Of a stretch of 64,000 nucleotides of DNA, positions 45,612 to 55,837 are shown piece by piece. A model generated the notes under the pieces. The model had not been told where the DNA came from. It did not search any database and was given only the letters and a program-made list of their open reading frames with translations. This DNA comes from CAVXJN01 sp963773585 (GTDB lineage: Bacteria > Pseudomonadota > Gammaproteobacteria > JASBUN01). Each line of letters starts with the position of its first letter. Position 1 is the stretch's first letter. Location of the stretch: contig CAVZBR010000005.1 in assembly GCA_963773585.1 (NCBI GenBank), positions 124,001 through 188,000 of the forward strand, written 5' to 3'. Position numbers and translations under genes: made by a program.

Positions 45612-45959
45612 ATGGATTTTATCGCAATAACAACACCATTGTCGATTCGTTATCCGGGCGATAGGCGGCACCTCATGGTGGAAAAGTTCCGGCATCCGGA
45701 GGGTATCGTCTATTTCGAGCCGTTCTGGCATGAGGCCGAGCCCGGGACCGCGATCCATATCGCGCGCGGCGCCGTACGGGGACAGGGACCATGGAAAGTC
45801 GGGGACGCAGTAATCACAGTGGTCGGCTGCCACGGTACCGATCCCGCGATGGCCCTCGCACTTGCGGAGTGGCAGCAATATTTGGCCTGCTGCGGAGGCG
45901 ACTATGCGCCGCGCAGCACGGTACTCGAGATGGCACGCCGGTACGGCGCCTTGGTTTGA
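45612..45959 (+). CDS. Hypothetical protein, unrecognised
   Basis: This 115-residue protein starts 17 nt after the DUF429-like gene, with GAGGA upstream of the ATG, so it is probably in the same transcript. No signal peptide or membrane helix. It reads as an alpha/beta protein with strands such as FIAITTPL and VITVVGCHGTDP, then a helix ALALAEWQQYLACC. I do not recognise a family. Confidence 0.6.
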   Translation: MDFIAITTPLSIRYPGDRRHLMVEKFRHPEGIVYFEPFWHEAEPGTAIHIARGAVRGQGPWKVGDAVITVVGCHGTDPAMALALAEWQQYLACCGGDYAPRSTVLEMARRYGALV

Positions 45960-46129
45960 TCGAAATTGGCGGTCTCGGCTGGCACTCAACTGGCGAGCGA
46001 CTAAGTTGGAGCGTTGGCGCGCGTTGCCACTATGACGGGCGTCGCAGCTGGACGGCATGACTGACCCGATTCCTGGATGCATCATAGTGAGAAAAGCGTG
46101 GTTTCGACACACGCTTCGCGGGGGCAAGG

Positions 46130-49100
46130 GTGGATGCAAAGGGCAAAGAGGACTTCGGCACCGACACCGAAGCCGGGCGGGTCGCGGTTGCGGAGGATTC
46201 GGCGCCGACGTTCCTGTCCGGTGTATTCGCCGCCATATCGGACGGCGCCTGCTGGTTATCGCCCGAAGGCGGAATCCGACCCCTGAACCGCCCTTGGTAC
46301 GAATTGCACGGCAGCGATCCCGACGCGTCGTTCGCCGACAACGTAGCCGCCTATGAACAGCGCTTTACGCCGTCCCGCCCTGATCCGGACGCTCGGCATC
46401 CGCTGCGCAGGGCCCTGCAGGGCGAGGACTTTCACGATCTGCACTTCACCATCGACTGTGCCGACGGCACTCCGCGGGCGCTGCGCTGGTCGAGCGTCCA
46501 GGCGCCAGGCACCGCCGGCAGATGCATTATGGTGCGCGAACCCCGGCCCGGCGAGTTTGCCAACGGCAAGGAATTGTTGCAGGGACTGACCAGTATCAAT
46601 GCTGCCCTGGCCGCCAAGCATGACCTGCAGAAGCTGGTGCAAATGGTGACCGATGCAGGGACCGAACTGAGCGGTGCAGAATTCGGAGCGTTTTTCTACA
46701 ACGTTTCCGATGAACAGGGCGAGGCGTACATGCTCTACACGCTCGCCGGCCCGCGCGCCGATGAGTTCGCCCACCTTCCCAAGCCTCGCCCAACCGACAT
46801 CTTCAGCGTTACGTTTCGCGCAATCGGCATTTTGCGGGTGGACGACGTGACCAAGGACCGCCGCTACGGGCGCAACGCACCTTTTTTCGGTCTTCCGAAG
46901 GGCCATGCTCCTGTACGTAGTTATCTCGCTGCGCCGGTCGTAGCGCGAGACGGCGAAGTGCTGGGCGGTTTGTTCTTCGGCCACTCGGAGTGCAACCAAT
47001 TCGATCAAGCCGCAGAGTCCACCATCGGCGCCCTGGCGGCACAGGCCGCAATCGCGATCGAGAGCAGCCGCGCGGCGGAAGCACTGGAACAAAGCGAGGA
47101 GCGCGTGCGGCGCCGTCTCGCCGAATTGTCCTCGGTCTACGACACGGCGCCGGTCGGGCTGGCCTTGGTAGCGCCGGATTTGCGTCTGGCGCGAATCAAC
47201 GCGCGCATGGTGGATCTGGTCGGCAACTCTATGCAGGTTGGCGACAGTATTCGCGATCTGTTCCCGCAATTCGGCGATGTGGTCGAACGTTATTATTCCC
47301 AGGTAATCAGTTGCGGCGAGCCGGTTTTCGATGTCGAACTGATGCCGGGCGACCGGCCGGCTCACGTTCGCGAAGTCTGGCTTGCGAGCTTTTATCCCGT
47401 GTGGACCAGCGACCGAATATTGATGGGCGTCAACACCGTGGTACAGGATATTTCGGCACACAAGCGTGCCGAAGCCCGGTTGCAGCTCCAACACGCCGTC
47501 ACGGCTACATTGGCCGGGGCCAAATCCCTGGATCAAGCCGCGCCCGGTATCCTGCGCCCGGTGATCGAAGAATTGCGGGTTAGCTTTGCATCGCTCTGGC
47601 TGCTCGAACCCGAAAATGGACAAATGCGCTGTGTTCACGGCGCGTGGGCGCCCGGCGCTGGCGACTTGACGTCATTCCATGAGGCAACCCGCGCGGCAGT
47701 ATTTGATTGCGGCCAGGGATTGCTGGGCGCGGTCTGGGAACAGGAATCCACGGTCTGGATAGCGCAGCTCGAAACCGAGGACACCTTCGTACGGGCGGCG
47801 GCAGCGCGAGCCTGCGGACTGCGGGGAGGGGCGGGCTTTCCCATATTCGACGGCCCCAAGTTTATCGGCATCATCGAAGTGTATGCCGACAGTCCACTCA
47901 GCCGCGAGCCGCGCACCGAGCAGCTTATGGAGTCGGTGGGACGCCAAATCGGCACCTTCGTTGCCGGGCGTGCGGCCGAGACCGCGCTGCTGCGCAGCGA
48001 AGAACGTCTGCGCTTCGCACTGGAAGCGGCCAATCTCGGCACCTGGGAATGGAACCAGCGTACCGGCGAAGTGCATTGGTCGGGAAACATGGAACCCGTT
48101 CACGGCATGGAACCGGGAACGTTTCAGAACACCTTTGAGAGTTTTCTGGCGGACGTGCATCCGGACGACCGCGAGCATGTGCTCGCGACCATACGGTCCA
48201 CGGTGCAGCAACGCTCCAGCTATCGGATCGAGTATCGGCTCAACGATCAAGAGAAGGAGCGTTGGGTCGAGGGCAAGGGCCAGGTGCTGTTCGACGGCAA
48301 CGGCGAGCCTTACGGCATGACCGGTGTGTGCAGCGATATCACCGAACGCAAGCATTCCGAAGAACGGTTCAGACTCGCACTCGAAGCATCGCCAAGCGCA
48401 ATTGTCATGGTCGATTCGGAAGGGCGCATTGCGGTTACCAACCGCCGCGTCTCGCAGTTATTCGGATACGATCGCCAGTTCCTCGCAGGGAAGCCCATAG
48501 AACAACTGCTGCAGCACGCGGGCAATGGCCCGCATCCCGTACTCCAAGCTTTGCGCTCGATCGACGGGCAGGATGAAGTCGAATTCGAAGAGCTCACAGG
48601 ATTGCGCAGTGACGGTCGCGCCTTACCGGTTACCGTCGATGTGAGTCCTATCGGTGTCGGTGCCCAGCGGTTTGTGTTGTGCGCAGTCACCGACATCAGC
48701 GAACGTAAGCGCGCGGAAGAGAACATTCGCCGTATCAACGAACAACTCTGGCGCAAGAATGAGGAGATGGAGCAGTTCGTATACAGCGTGTCGCACGATC
48801 TGAAGTCACCGTTGGTCACGGTCATCGGATTCGTCGGCATGCTCAAGGAGGATTTGGCAGCAGACAATACCGAAGGCGCGGCGGATTCGGTGGATCGCAT
48901 CGAGCGCGCGACCCGTCGCATGAGCGCACTGATCAACGACCTGTTGCAGCTCAGCCGAATCGGCAGGGTCGAAATCAATCGTCAAACCATCTCGATCGAA
49001 GAGATCGTCAACGACCTCGCGCAAGACTTGCGTAAGCGCTTCGAAACGAAGCGGGCAAAACTGCATGTGGTCACGCCGTTGCCGGAGATTTCCGCCGACC

Positions 49101-49432
49101 GCGCCCGAGTCGTGGAAGTGTTGGATAACCTTCTGTCAAACGCGCTGAAATACGGTTGCTCCGAAGCAGACCCGACCGTTACGGTCGGCGCGGTTCAACA
49201 TCCGGAGGAAGTCCGAATCTATGTACGGGACAACGGCCCCGGCATTCCGGCGGAGTACCAGGACAAGGTGTTCCAGGCGTTCCAGCGCCTGAGCAACCAG
49301 GAAGACGGTACCGGTGTCGGGTTGGCGATCGTTGAAAAGATCATGCGCACCCACGGCGGGCGCAGCTGGGTTGAGTCTGAACCCGAAGCCGGCGCCACGT
49401 TCTGGCTCGCCTTTCCGGAACGTCCGGAATAA
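46130..49432 (+). CDS. Large soluble multi-PAS/GAF sensor histidine kinase
   Basis: This is a 1100-residue cytoplasmic kinase starting at GTG. Domains in order: PAS (about 25-150), GAF (about 165-315, ending LAAPVVARDGEVLGGLFFGH), PAS (330-450), GAF (460-610), PAS (625-745), PAS (750-865), and HisKA with phospho-acceptor H889 in YSVSHDLKSPL. The HATPase follows, with VLDNLLSNALKYG, DNGPGIP and GTGVGLAIVEKI. No transmembrane helix. The HDLKSPL type resembles phytochrome-class kinases that signal to single-domain receivers, and such a receiver is the next gene. The ligands of the GAF domains are unknown. Confidence 0.9.
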   Translation: MDAKGKEDFGTDTEAGRVAVAEDSAPTFLSGVFAAISDGACWLSPEGGIRPLNRPWYELHGSDPDASFADNVAAYEQRFTPSRPDPDARHPLRRALQGEDFHDLHFTIDCADGTPRALRWSSVQAPGTAGRCIMVREPRPGEFANGKELLQGLTSINAALAAKHDLQKLVQMVTDAGTELSGAEFGAFFYNVSDEQGEAYMLYTLAGPRADEFAHLPKPRPTDIFSVTFRAIGILRVDDVTKDRRYGRNAPFFGLPKGHAPVRSYLAAPVVARDGEVLGGLFFGHSECNQFDQAAESTIGALAAQAAIAIESSRAAEALEQSEERVRRRLAELSSVYDTAPVGLALVAPDLRLARINARMVDLVGNSMQVGDSIRDLFPQFGDVVERYYSQVISCGEPVFDVELMPGDRPAHVREVWLASFYPVWTSDRILMGVNTVVQDISAHKRAEARLQLQHAVTATLAGAKSLDQAAPGILRPVIEELRVSFASLWLLEPENGQMRCVHGAWAPGAGDLTSFHEATRAAVFDCGQGLLGAVWEQESTVWIAQLETEDTFVRAAAARACGLRGGAGFPIFDGPKFIGIIEVYADSPLSREPRTEQLMESVGRQIGTFVAGRAAETALLRSEERLRFALEAANLGTWEWNQRTGEVHWSGNMEPVHGMEPGTFQNTFESFLADVHPDDREHVLATIRSTVQQRSSYRIEYRLNDQEKERWVEGKGQVLFDGNGEPYGMTGVCSDITERKHSEERFRLALEASPSAIVMVDSEGRIAVTNRRVSQLFGYDRQFLAGKPIEQLLQHAGNGPHPVLQALRSIDGQDEVEFEELTGLRSDGRALPVTVDVSPIGVGAQRFVLCAVTDISERKRAEENIRRINEQLWRKNEEMEQFVYSVSHDLKSPLVTVIGFVGMLKEDLAADNTEGAADSVDRIERATRRMSALINDLLQLSRIGRVEINRQTISIEEIVNDLAQDLRKRFETKRAKLHVVTPLPEISADRARVVEVLDNLLSNALKYGCSEADPTVTVGAVQHPEEVRIYVRDNGPGIPAEYQDKVFQAFQRLSNQEDGTGVGLAIVEKIMRTHGGRSWVESEPEAGATFWLAFPERPE

Positions 49433-49455
49433 CGGAATGCGCTGCGGAGGCATCG

Positions 49456-49896
49456 ATGAACGGCGCGATTACCCGATTTCTTTTAATTGAGGATGACGAC
49501 GACCACGCGGAGTTCTTGATCCGGGCCTTGAAACGAGCCCGTTCCACGAACGAGGTCGAAAGAATGAGCGACGGCGCGCAGGCACTGACGTACTTGCGGG
49601 GCGAGGGCGAACACGCCGGTCGACCGACCCCGGACGTGATTCTGTTGGACCTCAAACTGCCGAAGGTCAGCGGCCATGAAGTACTGGCAGGTATCAAGTC
49701 CGACCCGGTGCTATTGACAATTCCGGTCGTGGTACTCACAACCTCCGACGCCGAGTCCGACCGCGCGCGGGCCTATGCTTCCCACGCCAACAGCTATCTG
49801 GTGAAGCCGATCGACTTCGAGCAGTTTCGGCAATTGATCCACGACCTCGAAGCGTATTGGGGTATTTGCAACCGGCCGGCGGCCGATGCACCCTGA
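49456..49896 (+). CDS. Stand-alone receiver, Rcp1-like response regulator
   Basis: This 146-residue REC domain has no output domain. The acidic pocket is LIEDDDDHAEF, the phospho-acceptor Asp is in VILLDLKLPKVSG, the Thr switch is in VVLTTSD, and the Lys is in YLVKPIDF. The insert between beta-2 and beta-3 (YLRGEGEHAGRPTPD) is characteristic of Rcp1-type regulators of phytochrome-class kinases. It sits 23 nt after the kinase gene and overlaps the next gene by 11 nt. It may relay phosphate to the c-di-GMP protein or act as a phosphate sink. Confidence 0.92.
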   Translation: MNGAITRFLLIEDDDDHAEFLIRALKRARSTNEVERMSDGAQALTYLRGEGEHAGRPTPDVILLDLKLPKVSGHEVLAGIKSDPVLLTIPVVVLTTSDAESDRARAYASHANSYLVKPIDFEQFRQLIHDLEAYWGICNRPAADAP

Positions 49897-52447
49897 ATGG
49901 CCAGTGCACGAGACGCGCGAACGAGGATCATCGCCACGGATCGGCAACGGCATGCAAAGAGGATCGAAATTGGAAAATTCAGTTACAAAGGTATTGCTGG
50001 TCGAGGATGACGAAGACCACGCCGCATTGATCCGCCGCCGGTTTCGCAACACACCCAACATGCCTGTGGAACTCATATGGCGAGAGCGGGTGGCGGATGC
50101 TGAGCAGTACCTGGCGACCAACGAAGTCGAGGCAATCCTACTCGATCTTCATCTCCCCGACAGTGTCGCGCCACAGGAGCTGATTGGACGCTTCGATGCC
50201 ATTTCTCCGGCTCCGATCATCGTCCTGACTTCCCTCGACGACAGGGAGTTGGCGGTTCGCGCGGTGCGTGCAGGAGCGCAGGATTATCTGGTCAAGGCCG
50301 GTATTGAAGTCGATACGCTGGAACGCGCTGTGCGCTACGCCATTGAACGCAAACGCATCCAGGAAACCCTGCAGCACAGCGAAGAACGGCTCAGCTTGGC
50401 TTTGGAAGGCTCCTGTGCCGGATTCTGGGATCTGGCAATCGGCCCGGACACGAAGAACGAGCCGCGTGAACTGTTTTTGAGCGAACAGCAGCGCGAGATC
50501 ATAGGCCTGACCGACGACACTGTCGCCGACCCGTGGCAGTGGTTCCGTTCTCGGATCCATAGCGACGACATGCATTCTTTGCGTGCGGCAGTGCGCGCGC
50601 ATCGCACCGGAAAAACACCGGTGCTGGAAGCGCGGTTCCGTTTACAGGGCAACGGCCGCGAACGCTGGTTGTACGTACGCGGCAATTGCACCCTCGAGCA
50701 ACACGGCAGCGCGCAGCGCTGGACCGGCATCAGCTGGGACATTACCGAGCGCAAGAAAAACGAAGAGGAACGCTTCCGCCTGGCGGCGATCGTGGAGTCG
50801 TCCCAGGACGCGATTGTGGCGACCACGCTGGAGGGCATGATCACCAATTGGAATCAGAGCGCGCAGCAGATGTATGGCTACACGGAAACGGAGGTCGTGG
50901 GCCGACCCTGGTCGTTACTGTTCGCGGATGCCGAAGAGCAAGCGTTCGCACTCCTTGAGTCTTTGGTGCAAGGCACCCAGATCGAGCAATTCGAGACCCG
51001 CCACCGTCGCCGGGACGGCACCGCCTTCCATGTCGCAGTCACCGCTTCGCCGATTCTCGACGATAGTGGGAATACGGTCGGGATGTCGCTGATATTGCGC
51101 GACGTCTCGGAACGAAAACGCCTCGAAGCGCAGTTGCAGCACGATGCCGACCACGACGTACTCACCGGACTTCCGAACCGCGCGTTGTTCATACGCGAAG
51201 TTGAAGGCCGGTTGCACCGCGAATGGACGAAGCAGGACAACTACGCGGTACTGGTGATCGATCTCGACAACTTCAAACTGGTCAACGACAGCATGGGCCA
51301 TTTTGCCGGAGACCGGTTGTTGGTCGAATTCAGCCGGCGCCTGGAACGCTGCCTGCGACCGCGGGATGTACTGGCACGGTTTGGAGGCGATGAATTCACC
51401 ATGCTGCTGTCGAAAATAGCCACGCTGGAGGAAGTGGAGGCCGTTATTTCATCTATTCACCGAACCCTGGAACGAGCATTCGTGCTCGAAGGGCGGGAAA
51501 TATACGCCGGAGCCAGTATCGGTGTCGCGCTGGGTCAAGCGGAATACGCTGATGCCGAAGCCGCACTACGGGATGCCGACACCGCGCTCTACAGCGCCAA
51601 GCGAGCAGGTAAGGCGCAACACATCATCTTCAATCAGGTCATGCATGAAGAGGCCGTCGGGCGCTTACGCATGGAATCGGAACTGCACCGCGCGCTGTCA
51701 GAGCGAGAAATCGATGTGCACTATCAACCGATTGTCGCGCTGGCCTCCGGCGACACGATCGGGTGCGAGGCGCTGGTGCGTTGGCAACACCCCACGCGAG
51801 GCTATATCGAACCCGACGATTTCATTCCGCTGGCCGAAGAAAGCGGCCTGATCTTCAGCCTCGGAGACTATGTACTGGAACGGGCCTGCCGGGATTTCTC
51901 GGCTTGGTATCACGGCAGTCACACTTCGGATGATTTTTACCTGGGCATCAATCTGTCCGCAAAACAATTCCTGCAAACGGGATTGCCGGAGAAGATTTTT
52001 TCACTGATGGAACGGTATCGCATCCCCGGCCAAAACCTGCGTATCGAAATCACTGAAAGCATCCTGATGAAAAACGATCGCCAGACGGTACGCATCTGCG
52101 AGCGACTGCGCAGCCGCGGCATTCGAATATGCATGGATGATTTCGGCACCGGGTATTCATCGCTGAGTTGTCTACACCGCTTTCCGGTGGACGTGCTCAA
52201 GGTCGATCGGTCTTTCATTCAAAGTTTGCAGGAACGTCGTGCGAATCGGGAAATCATGCGTGCAATCGTCAATCTTGCCACCAGTTTGGGCATGGAGGCG
52301 GTTGCCGAGGGTGCCGAAACGATCGTCCACCTGGAGCAGCTGGACGAGTTGGGTTTCAAATGGGCACAGGGATTTTTGTTCCATCGCCCGCAGAATTCCG
52401 TCGCCATGACCAAACTCTTGGAGAGCGCCGCGAATCTCAATTCCTGA
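49886..52447 (+). CDS. REC-PAS-PAS-GGDEF-EAL cyclic-di-GMP signalling protein
   Basis: This 853-residue protein has a receiver domain (about 34-150; LVEDDEDH, phospho-Asp in ILLDLHLPDS), two PAS domains (about 165-410), and a diguanylate cyclase with intact RFGGDEF near 497. A phosphodiesterase domain (about 590-840) keeps EAL in CEALVRW, NLSAKQF, EITES, MDDFGTGYSS, LKVDRSF and VAEGAET. Both activities look intact, so net direction depends on phosphorylation. The start overlaps the upstream receiver gene, so the three form one operon: sensor, relay and c-di-GMP output. Confidence 0.93.
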   Translation: MHPEWPVHETRERGSSPRIGNGMQRGSKLENSVTKVLLVEDDEDHAALIRRRFRNTPNMPVELIWRERVADAEQYLATNEVEAILLDLHLPDSVAPQELIGRFDAISPAPIIVLTSLDDRELAVRAVRAGAQDYLVKAGIEVDTLERAVRYAIERKRIQETLQHSEERLSLALEGSCAGFWDLAIGPDTKNEPRELFLSEQQREIIGLTDDTVADPWQWFRSRIHSDDMHSLRAAVRAHRTGKTPVLEARFRLQGNGRERWLYVRGNCTLEQHGSAQRWTGISWDITERKKNEEERFRLAAIVESSQDAIVATTLEGMITNWNQSAQQMYGYTETEVVGRPWSLLFADAEEQAFALLESLVQGTQIEQFETRHRRRDGTAFHVAVTASPILDDSGNTVGMSLILRDVSERKRLEAQLQHDADHDVLTGLPNRALFIREVEGRLHREWTKQDNYAVLVIDLDNFKLVNDSMGHFAGDRLLVEFSRRLERCLRPRDVLARFGGDEFTMLLSKIATLEEVEAVISSIHRTLERAFVLEGREIYAGASIGVALGQAEYADAEAALRDADTALYSAKRAGKAQHIIFNQVMHEEAVGRLRMESELHRALSEREIDVHYQPIVALASGDTIGCEALVRWQHPTRGYIEPDDFIPLAEESGLIFSLGDYVLERACRDFSAWYHGSHTSDDFYLGINLSAKQFLQTGLPEKIFSLMERYRIPGQNLRIEITESILMKNDRQTVRICERLRSRGIRICMDDFGTGYSSLSCLHRFPVDVLKVDRSFIQSLQERRANREIMRAIVNLATSLGMEAVAEGAETIVHLEQLDELGFKWAQGFLFHRPQNSVAMTKLLESAANLNS

Positions 52448-52524
52448 ATTCCGGACAAGGCAGGGGGCGCCCAGAAGGAATGTGAACGACGGCGCACAGG
52501 CCGGCCAGGTCCGTTCCCCCACAC

Positions 52525-53256
52525 TCAGTCTTCTGTCAGGGTCATCAATATGTCGGCGTACCAGGCGCAATTCAGTCCGAGCGCTTCGTCCATCTCCAGG
52601 TCCCGGGTGCCGACATCCAGCCGCGCTGAATGCACACCCAGCAGTATCCACGGAAGCTCGTCGAACGCTGCATCGGAATTGGCCGCCCGCATCACCACGG
52701 GCGCGCCACTCGTGCCCCGGTGCGTTCGCGCGTCGGTCAAGAAATAACCCTTGCCCTGGAAGCGGAAACCAAACGAAGAGGCGAGTCCCGCTTGGCGCAC
52801 CACAGGCATGTGATGCAGCGTATCGTGGAAACCCAGCGGGAAACCAACCACCAGCAGCGATGTACCGATCTCGACCAGATCGCCGCTATCGAGCAAGTGA
52901 TCCGGCGTAAATGCCCGGTAAACAGCGGCCGCCGGAAACGTTTTCCGATCGATTTCCAGGACCGCCACGTCGATTTCCCCGGCGGCATCAAGCCCCTGAC
53001 GCCAAACGCTCTTGCCGTCACGGTACAGCAGCATCGAATAGCCGGTGGACTCAGCCGCGTTTTCCGGATCGGTATGCAATTCGATTTCGACTCGGTCGGG
53101 AAAATGCTCGCTCGGTTCGTCGATGAGAACGTGCCGGCTGGTCACCAGGAACAGGCGCTCGTCGCGTTCGAAGAAAAATCCGCTCGCATTCGTCAGCGGC
53201 TGCTGCCGTTCGAACGTGAAGACGCGGGCCGTGGTGAGCAGAAGAGATTCAATCAT
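52525..53256 (-). CDS. Trypsin-like serine protease without export signal
   Basis: This 243-residue protein has a chymotrypsin-fold core. The triad is visible: His in VTSRHVLID, Asp in EIDVAVLEID, Ser in HRGTSGAPV. No signal peptide is present from the ATG at 53256 (MIESLLLTTARVFTFERQ), and a GTG start further upstream adds no clear signal either. It therefore appears cytoplasmic, like bacterial S1-family stress proteases that protect from inside or act on partner proteins. It is in minus orientation between two plus-strand signalling genes. Confidence 0.8.
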   Translation of the reverse strand: MIESLLLTTARVFTFERQQPLTNASGFFFERDERLFLVTSRHVLIDEPSEHFPDRVEIELHTDPENAAESTGYSMLLYRDGKSVWRQGLDAAGEIDVAVLEIDRKTFPAAAVYRAFTPDHLLDSGDLVEIGTSLLVVGFPLGFHDTLHHMPVVRQAGLASSFGFRFQGKGYFLTDARTHRGTSGAPVVMRAANSDAAFDELPWILLGVHSARLDVGTRDLEMDEALGLNCAWYADILMTLTED

Positions 53257-53590
53257 AGGCGTATCAGCACATTGTCGAAGGGCGGGTAGCAGTCTGCACG
53301 GCGCCCGGGCCAATCGCCAGCATAGCGTTTTCACCAGGCTTCAGGTTCATGTCGAAACAAGTCGAGCCCGCCGCAACCTGGTGCGCGCTCCGAGGACAGG
53401 TCGAGTATCCGTATCCATGCCGCTTCACGTGCGCCAGGACATGCATTTTCGTGCGGAATCGCCGTCGCCGGACTGCGCATGGACGGCAAAGGATCGCGCG
53501 CGTATCCTTGAAAAAAATTACCGCGTCCTGCTGGGTTCTGCCGCCCAATGGACTGTGTTACGCGGCGCCGAGCCGGTCGTCGGTCGCCTA
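53257..53590. other. Intergenic region between protease and decayed kinase
   Basis: About 330 bp. The kinase frame is open across it but shows no domain. It should hold the protease promoter on minus; I cannot define one. Confidence 0.35.
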
Positions 53591-55678
53591 ATGTTAGCTG
53601 GATTCGAGATGACAGAGAAGTTCCCGAATTCATTCATCGGCGACGCCCCCGACCTGCAGGTGCTGGAGCCTGAAGCGCTGGCGCGGATCGTAGGCCACGC
53701 ACCGATGGCCATCGCCGTGCTCGAAGGTCCGGAATTGCGCTATGCGCTCGTCAATTCCGCGTATCGGACGCTTTTCGGGCCTGAGGAAGTATTTATCGGG
53801 CGTACTCTGCGCGAGGCGCTGCCCGAAATCGCGGACAGTGGTGTGGAGCGGGCTTTGCGCGACGTGCTCGGAACGGCACGGCCGCAGAAGATTCGGGACT
53901 TCGAGGCAGCGGTTGGCGGACGTGAACCGGCGATCTGCTGGACGGCTGATGCAATGCCGCTTCGCCGCTCGCCGGGGAAGCCCGAGGCGGTTTTGGTCTT
54001 CGTCTCGGATATCACCGATCGCAACCGCACCGAAGCGGCATTACGCGAAAGTGAAGAGCGTTTCCGGGCCATGGCGGACGGCCTGCCGTTGATCGTCTGG
54101 GTCCACGATGCGAACGGCGCGCAGCAGTTCGTGAATCGCACATTCTGCGAATTCTTCGGTGTCAGCCTCGAAGAGATGCGCGGCGATCGTTGGCAGCTGC
54201 TCATGCATCCTGAGGATGCCGCTGCGTATCGCGATGAGTTCCTCGCCTGTACACGGGAGCGCCGGGCGTTTCACGCCGAAGTGCGTGTGCGCCGCGCCGA
54301 CGGCGAATGGCGATGGATCGAATCCTGGGCCCGTCCCCGCGTTTCCCCTGCCGGCGAGTTCCTGGGTTTCGTGGGGGCCAGCGCCGATGTCACGACCCGC
54401 AAGCAGACCCAGGAAACGTTGCGACGAACCATTGCGCAATCACAGGCGATCTTCAATCAGATGACCGAGGGCCTCGTGATCTTCGACCCGCAGGGAAATC
54501 TGCTGGACATGAACCCGGCGGCGCTTGAGATCCACGGCTTCGCGACGATCGACAAGCTGCAGCGGCACCTGAATACGCTCACCGATACTTTCGAACTGTT
54601 CGACCTCGAAGGCGGCGCGCTGCCAACCGACGCCTGGCCGATCGGCCGGGTGTTGCGCGGCGAGACCTTCAAATCCTATGAGGTGCGCGTGCGGCGCCCG
54701 GAGACCGGCAAGGCGTGGATCGGCTCGTATGGCGGGGCGCCTGTGTACGACCCGCAGGGGAAGTTGCTGCTCGCCATCGTCACGCTTCGGGATGTGACCG
54801 CGCACTACGAGGCGGAACAGGCCCTGACGCAAGCGAAGCAACAGCTCGAGACTGCGTTGACAGCGACTGAAATGGGCGTCTGGCACTGGGATGTCGAGAA
54901 AAATCTCATGCGGGGCGACCGCAATATGCTGAAGTGGTTCGGGTTTGATAATACCGAGCAGGCGCTTCCATTGGAGGTTTTCGTCGACCGGATCCATGCG
55001 CTGGACCGCGATCGTGTGCTGGCGGCAGTCGAACACGCCATCACCACAAAAGGTCTCTATGAAGAAGAGTATCGAGTCGTTTATCCGGACGGCCGGGTAC
55101 TCTGGGTTCATGTTCGTGGCAGAGTCGATGCCGATGAACAAGGGCGCGCGGCGGCTTTTCCCGGAGTCGCGGTAGACGTCACTGCGCGCAAGCAGGCCGA
55201 GGAGGCCCTGCGCGAAGCCAACCAGCATAAGGACGAATTCCTGGCGACTCCGGTCCGGGATCGAAGTGCTGCGTCTGACCGGCAGCGAAGGGCCGGCCGG
55301 CGAACGCACTTTGGAGATGATGGAGCGCCAAATGGAGCACATCGTCCGCTTGGTCGACGATCTGCTCGACGTCTCGCGCATCAGTCGCGGCAAGATTGCG
55401 CTGCGCCGGCAAACGATCGTCTTGATCGATGCAATCCAAACGGCGATGGAGACGGGCGGCACGGCATTGCCCGGCAACCGGCAGCTTTCGACCGATCTGC
55501 CCAAAGGATCCGTGCCCGCGACGCTGCGGGAAACATTCTGCTGGTGGCGGTCACAGGCTGGGGTCAATCGCAAGACCATCAGCGCGTGAAGCAAGCAGGC
55601 TTCGATCATCACCTCATCAAGCCGGTGGCAGTCGGTGACATCGAACGAGTGTTCGTGCCGGGCAGTCACGGTTCCTAG
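53591..55678 (+). pseudogene. Decayed hybrid histidine kinase (PAS domains, broken HisKA, REC remnant)
   Basis: Four PAS domains are well preserved (about 53650-55200; DITDRNRTEAALRESEERFRAM and the DVTARKQAEEALREANQHKDE linker are typical). Then, after FLAT, the expected H-box (LAHELRNPL...) is missing and the frame shifts. HisKA sequence continues in another frame (55266-55510: EVLRLTG, MERQMEHIVRLVDDLLDVSRISRGKI). The ATPase domain is absent. The original frame resumes with the last part of a receiver (LLVAVTGWG, QAGFDHHLIKPV). With no phospho-acceptor and no ATP domain it cannot be a kinase. The start (53591 or 53609) is uncertain. Confidence 0.85.
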
Positions 55679-55837
55679 CGCCTGAAGCGTCTCTGGTTTT
55701 GGCGGGGACAGTCCCCGGATTGCGCGCTGCGCTCAATGAGGGGCAGCCGGAGCAGTCAGCGGCAGGTGTTCGTGTCGGAAATGCAATAAAGCCAAGGGCG
55801 GAAAATGACCGCTAATGCCTGGTGCGGACCTGTGACC

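Noticed and set aside
46256..47638. 460-codon frame antisense to the large kinase
   Set aside because: Shadow; the sense strand has well-formed PAS and GAF domains.
53045..53590. Long N-terminal extension of the decayed PAS protein
   Set aside because: It overlaps the protease gene on the other strand, and the sequence before residue 183 shows no domain.
54440..55669. 409-codon frame antisense to the decayed kinase
   Set aside because: Mirror of PAS coding sequence; no independent evidence for a gene.
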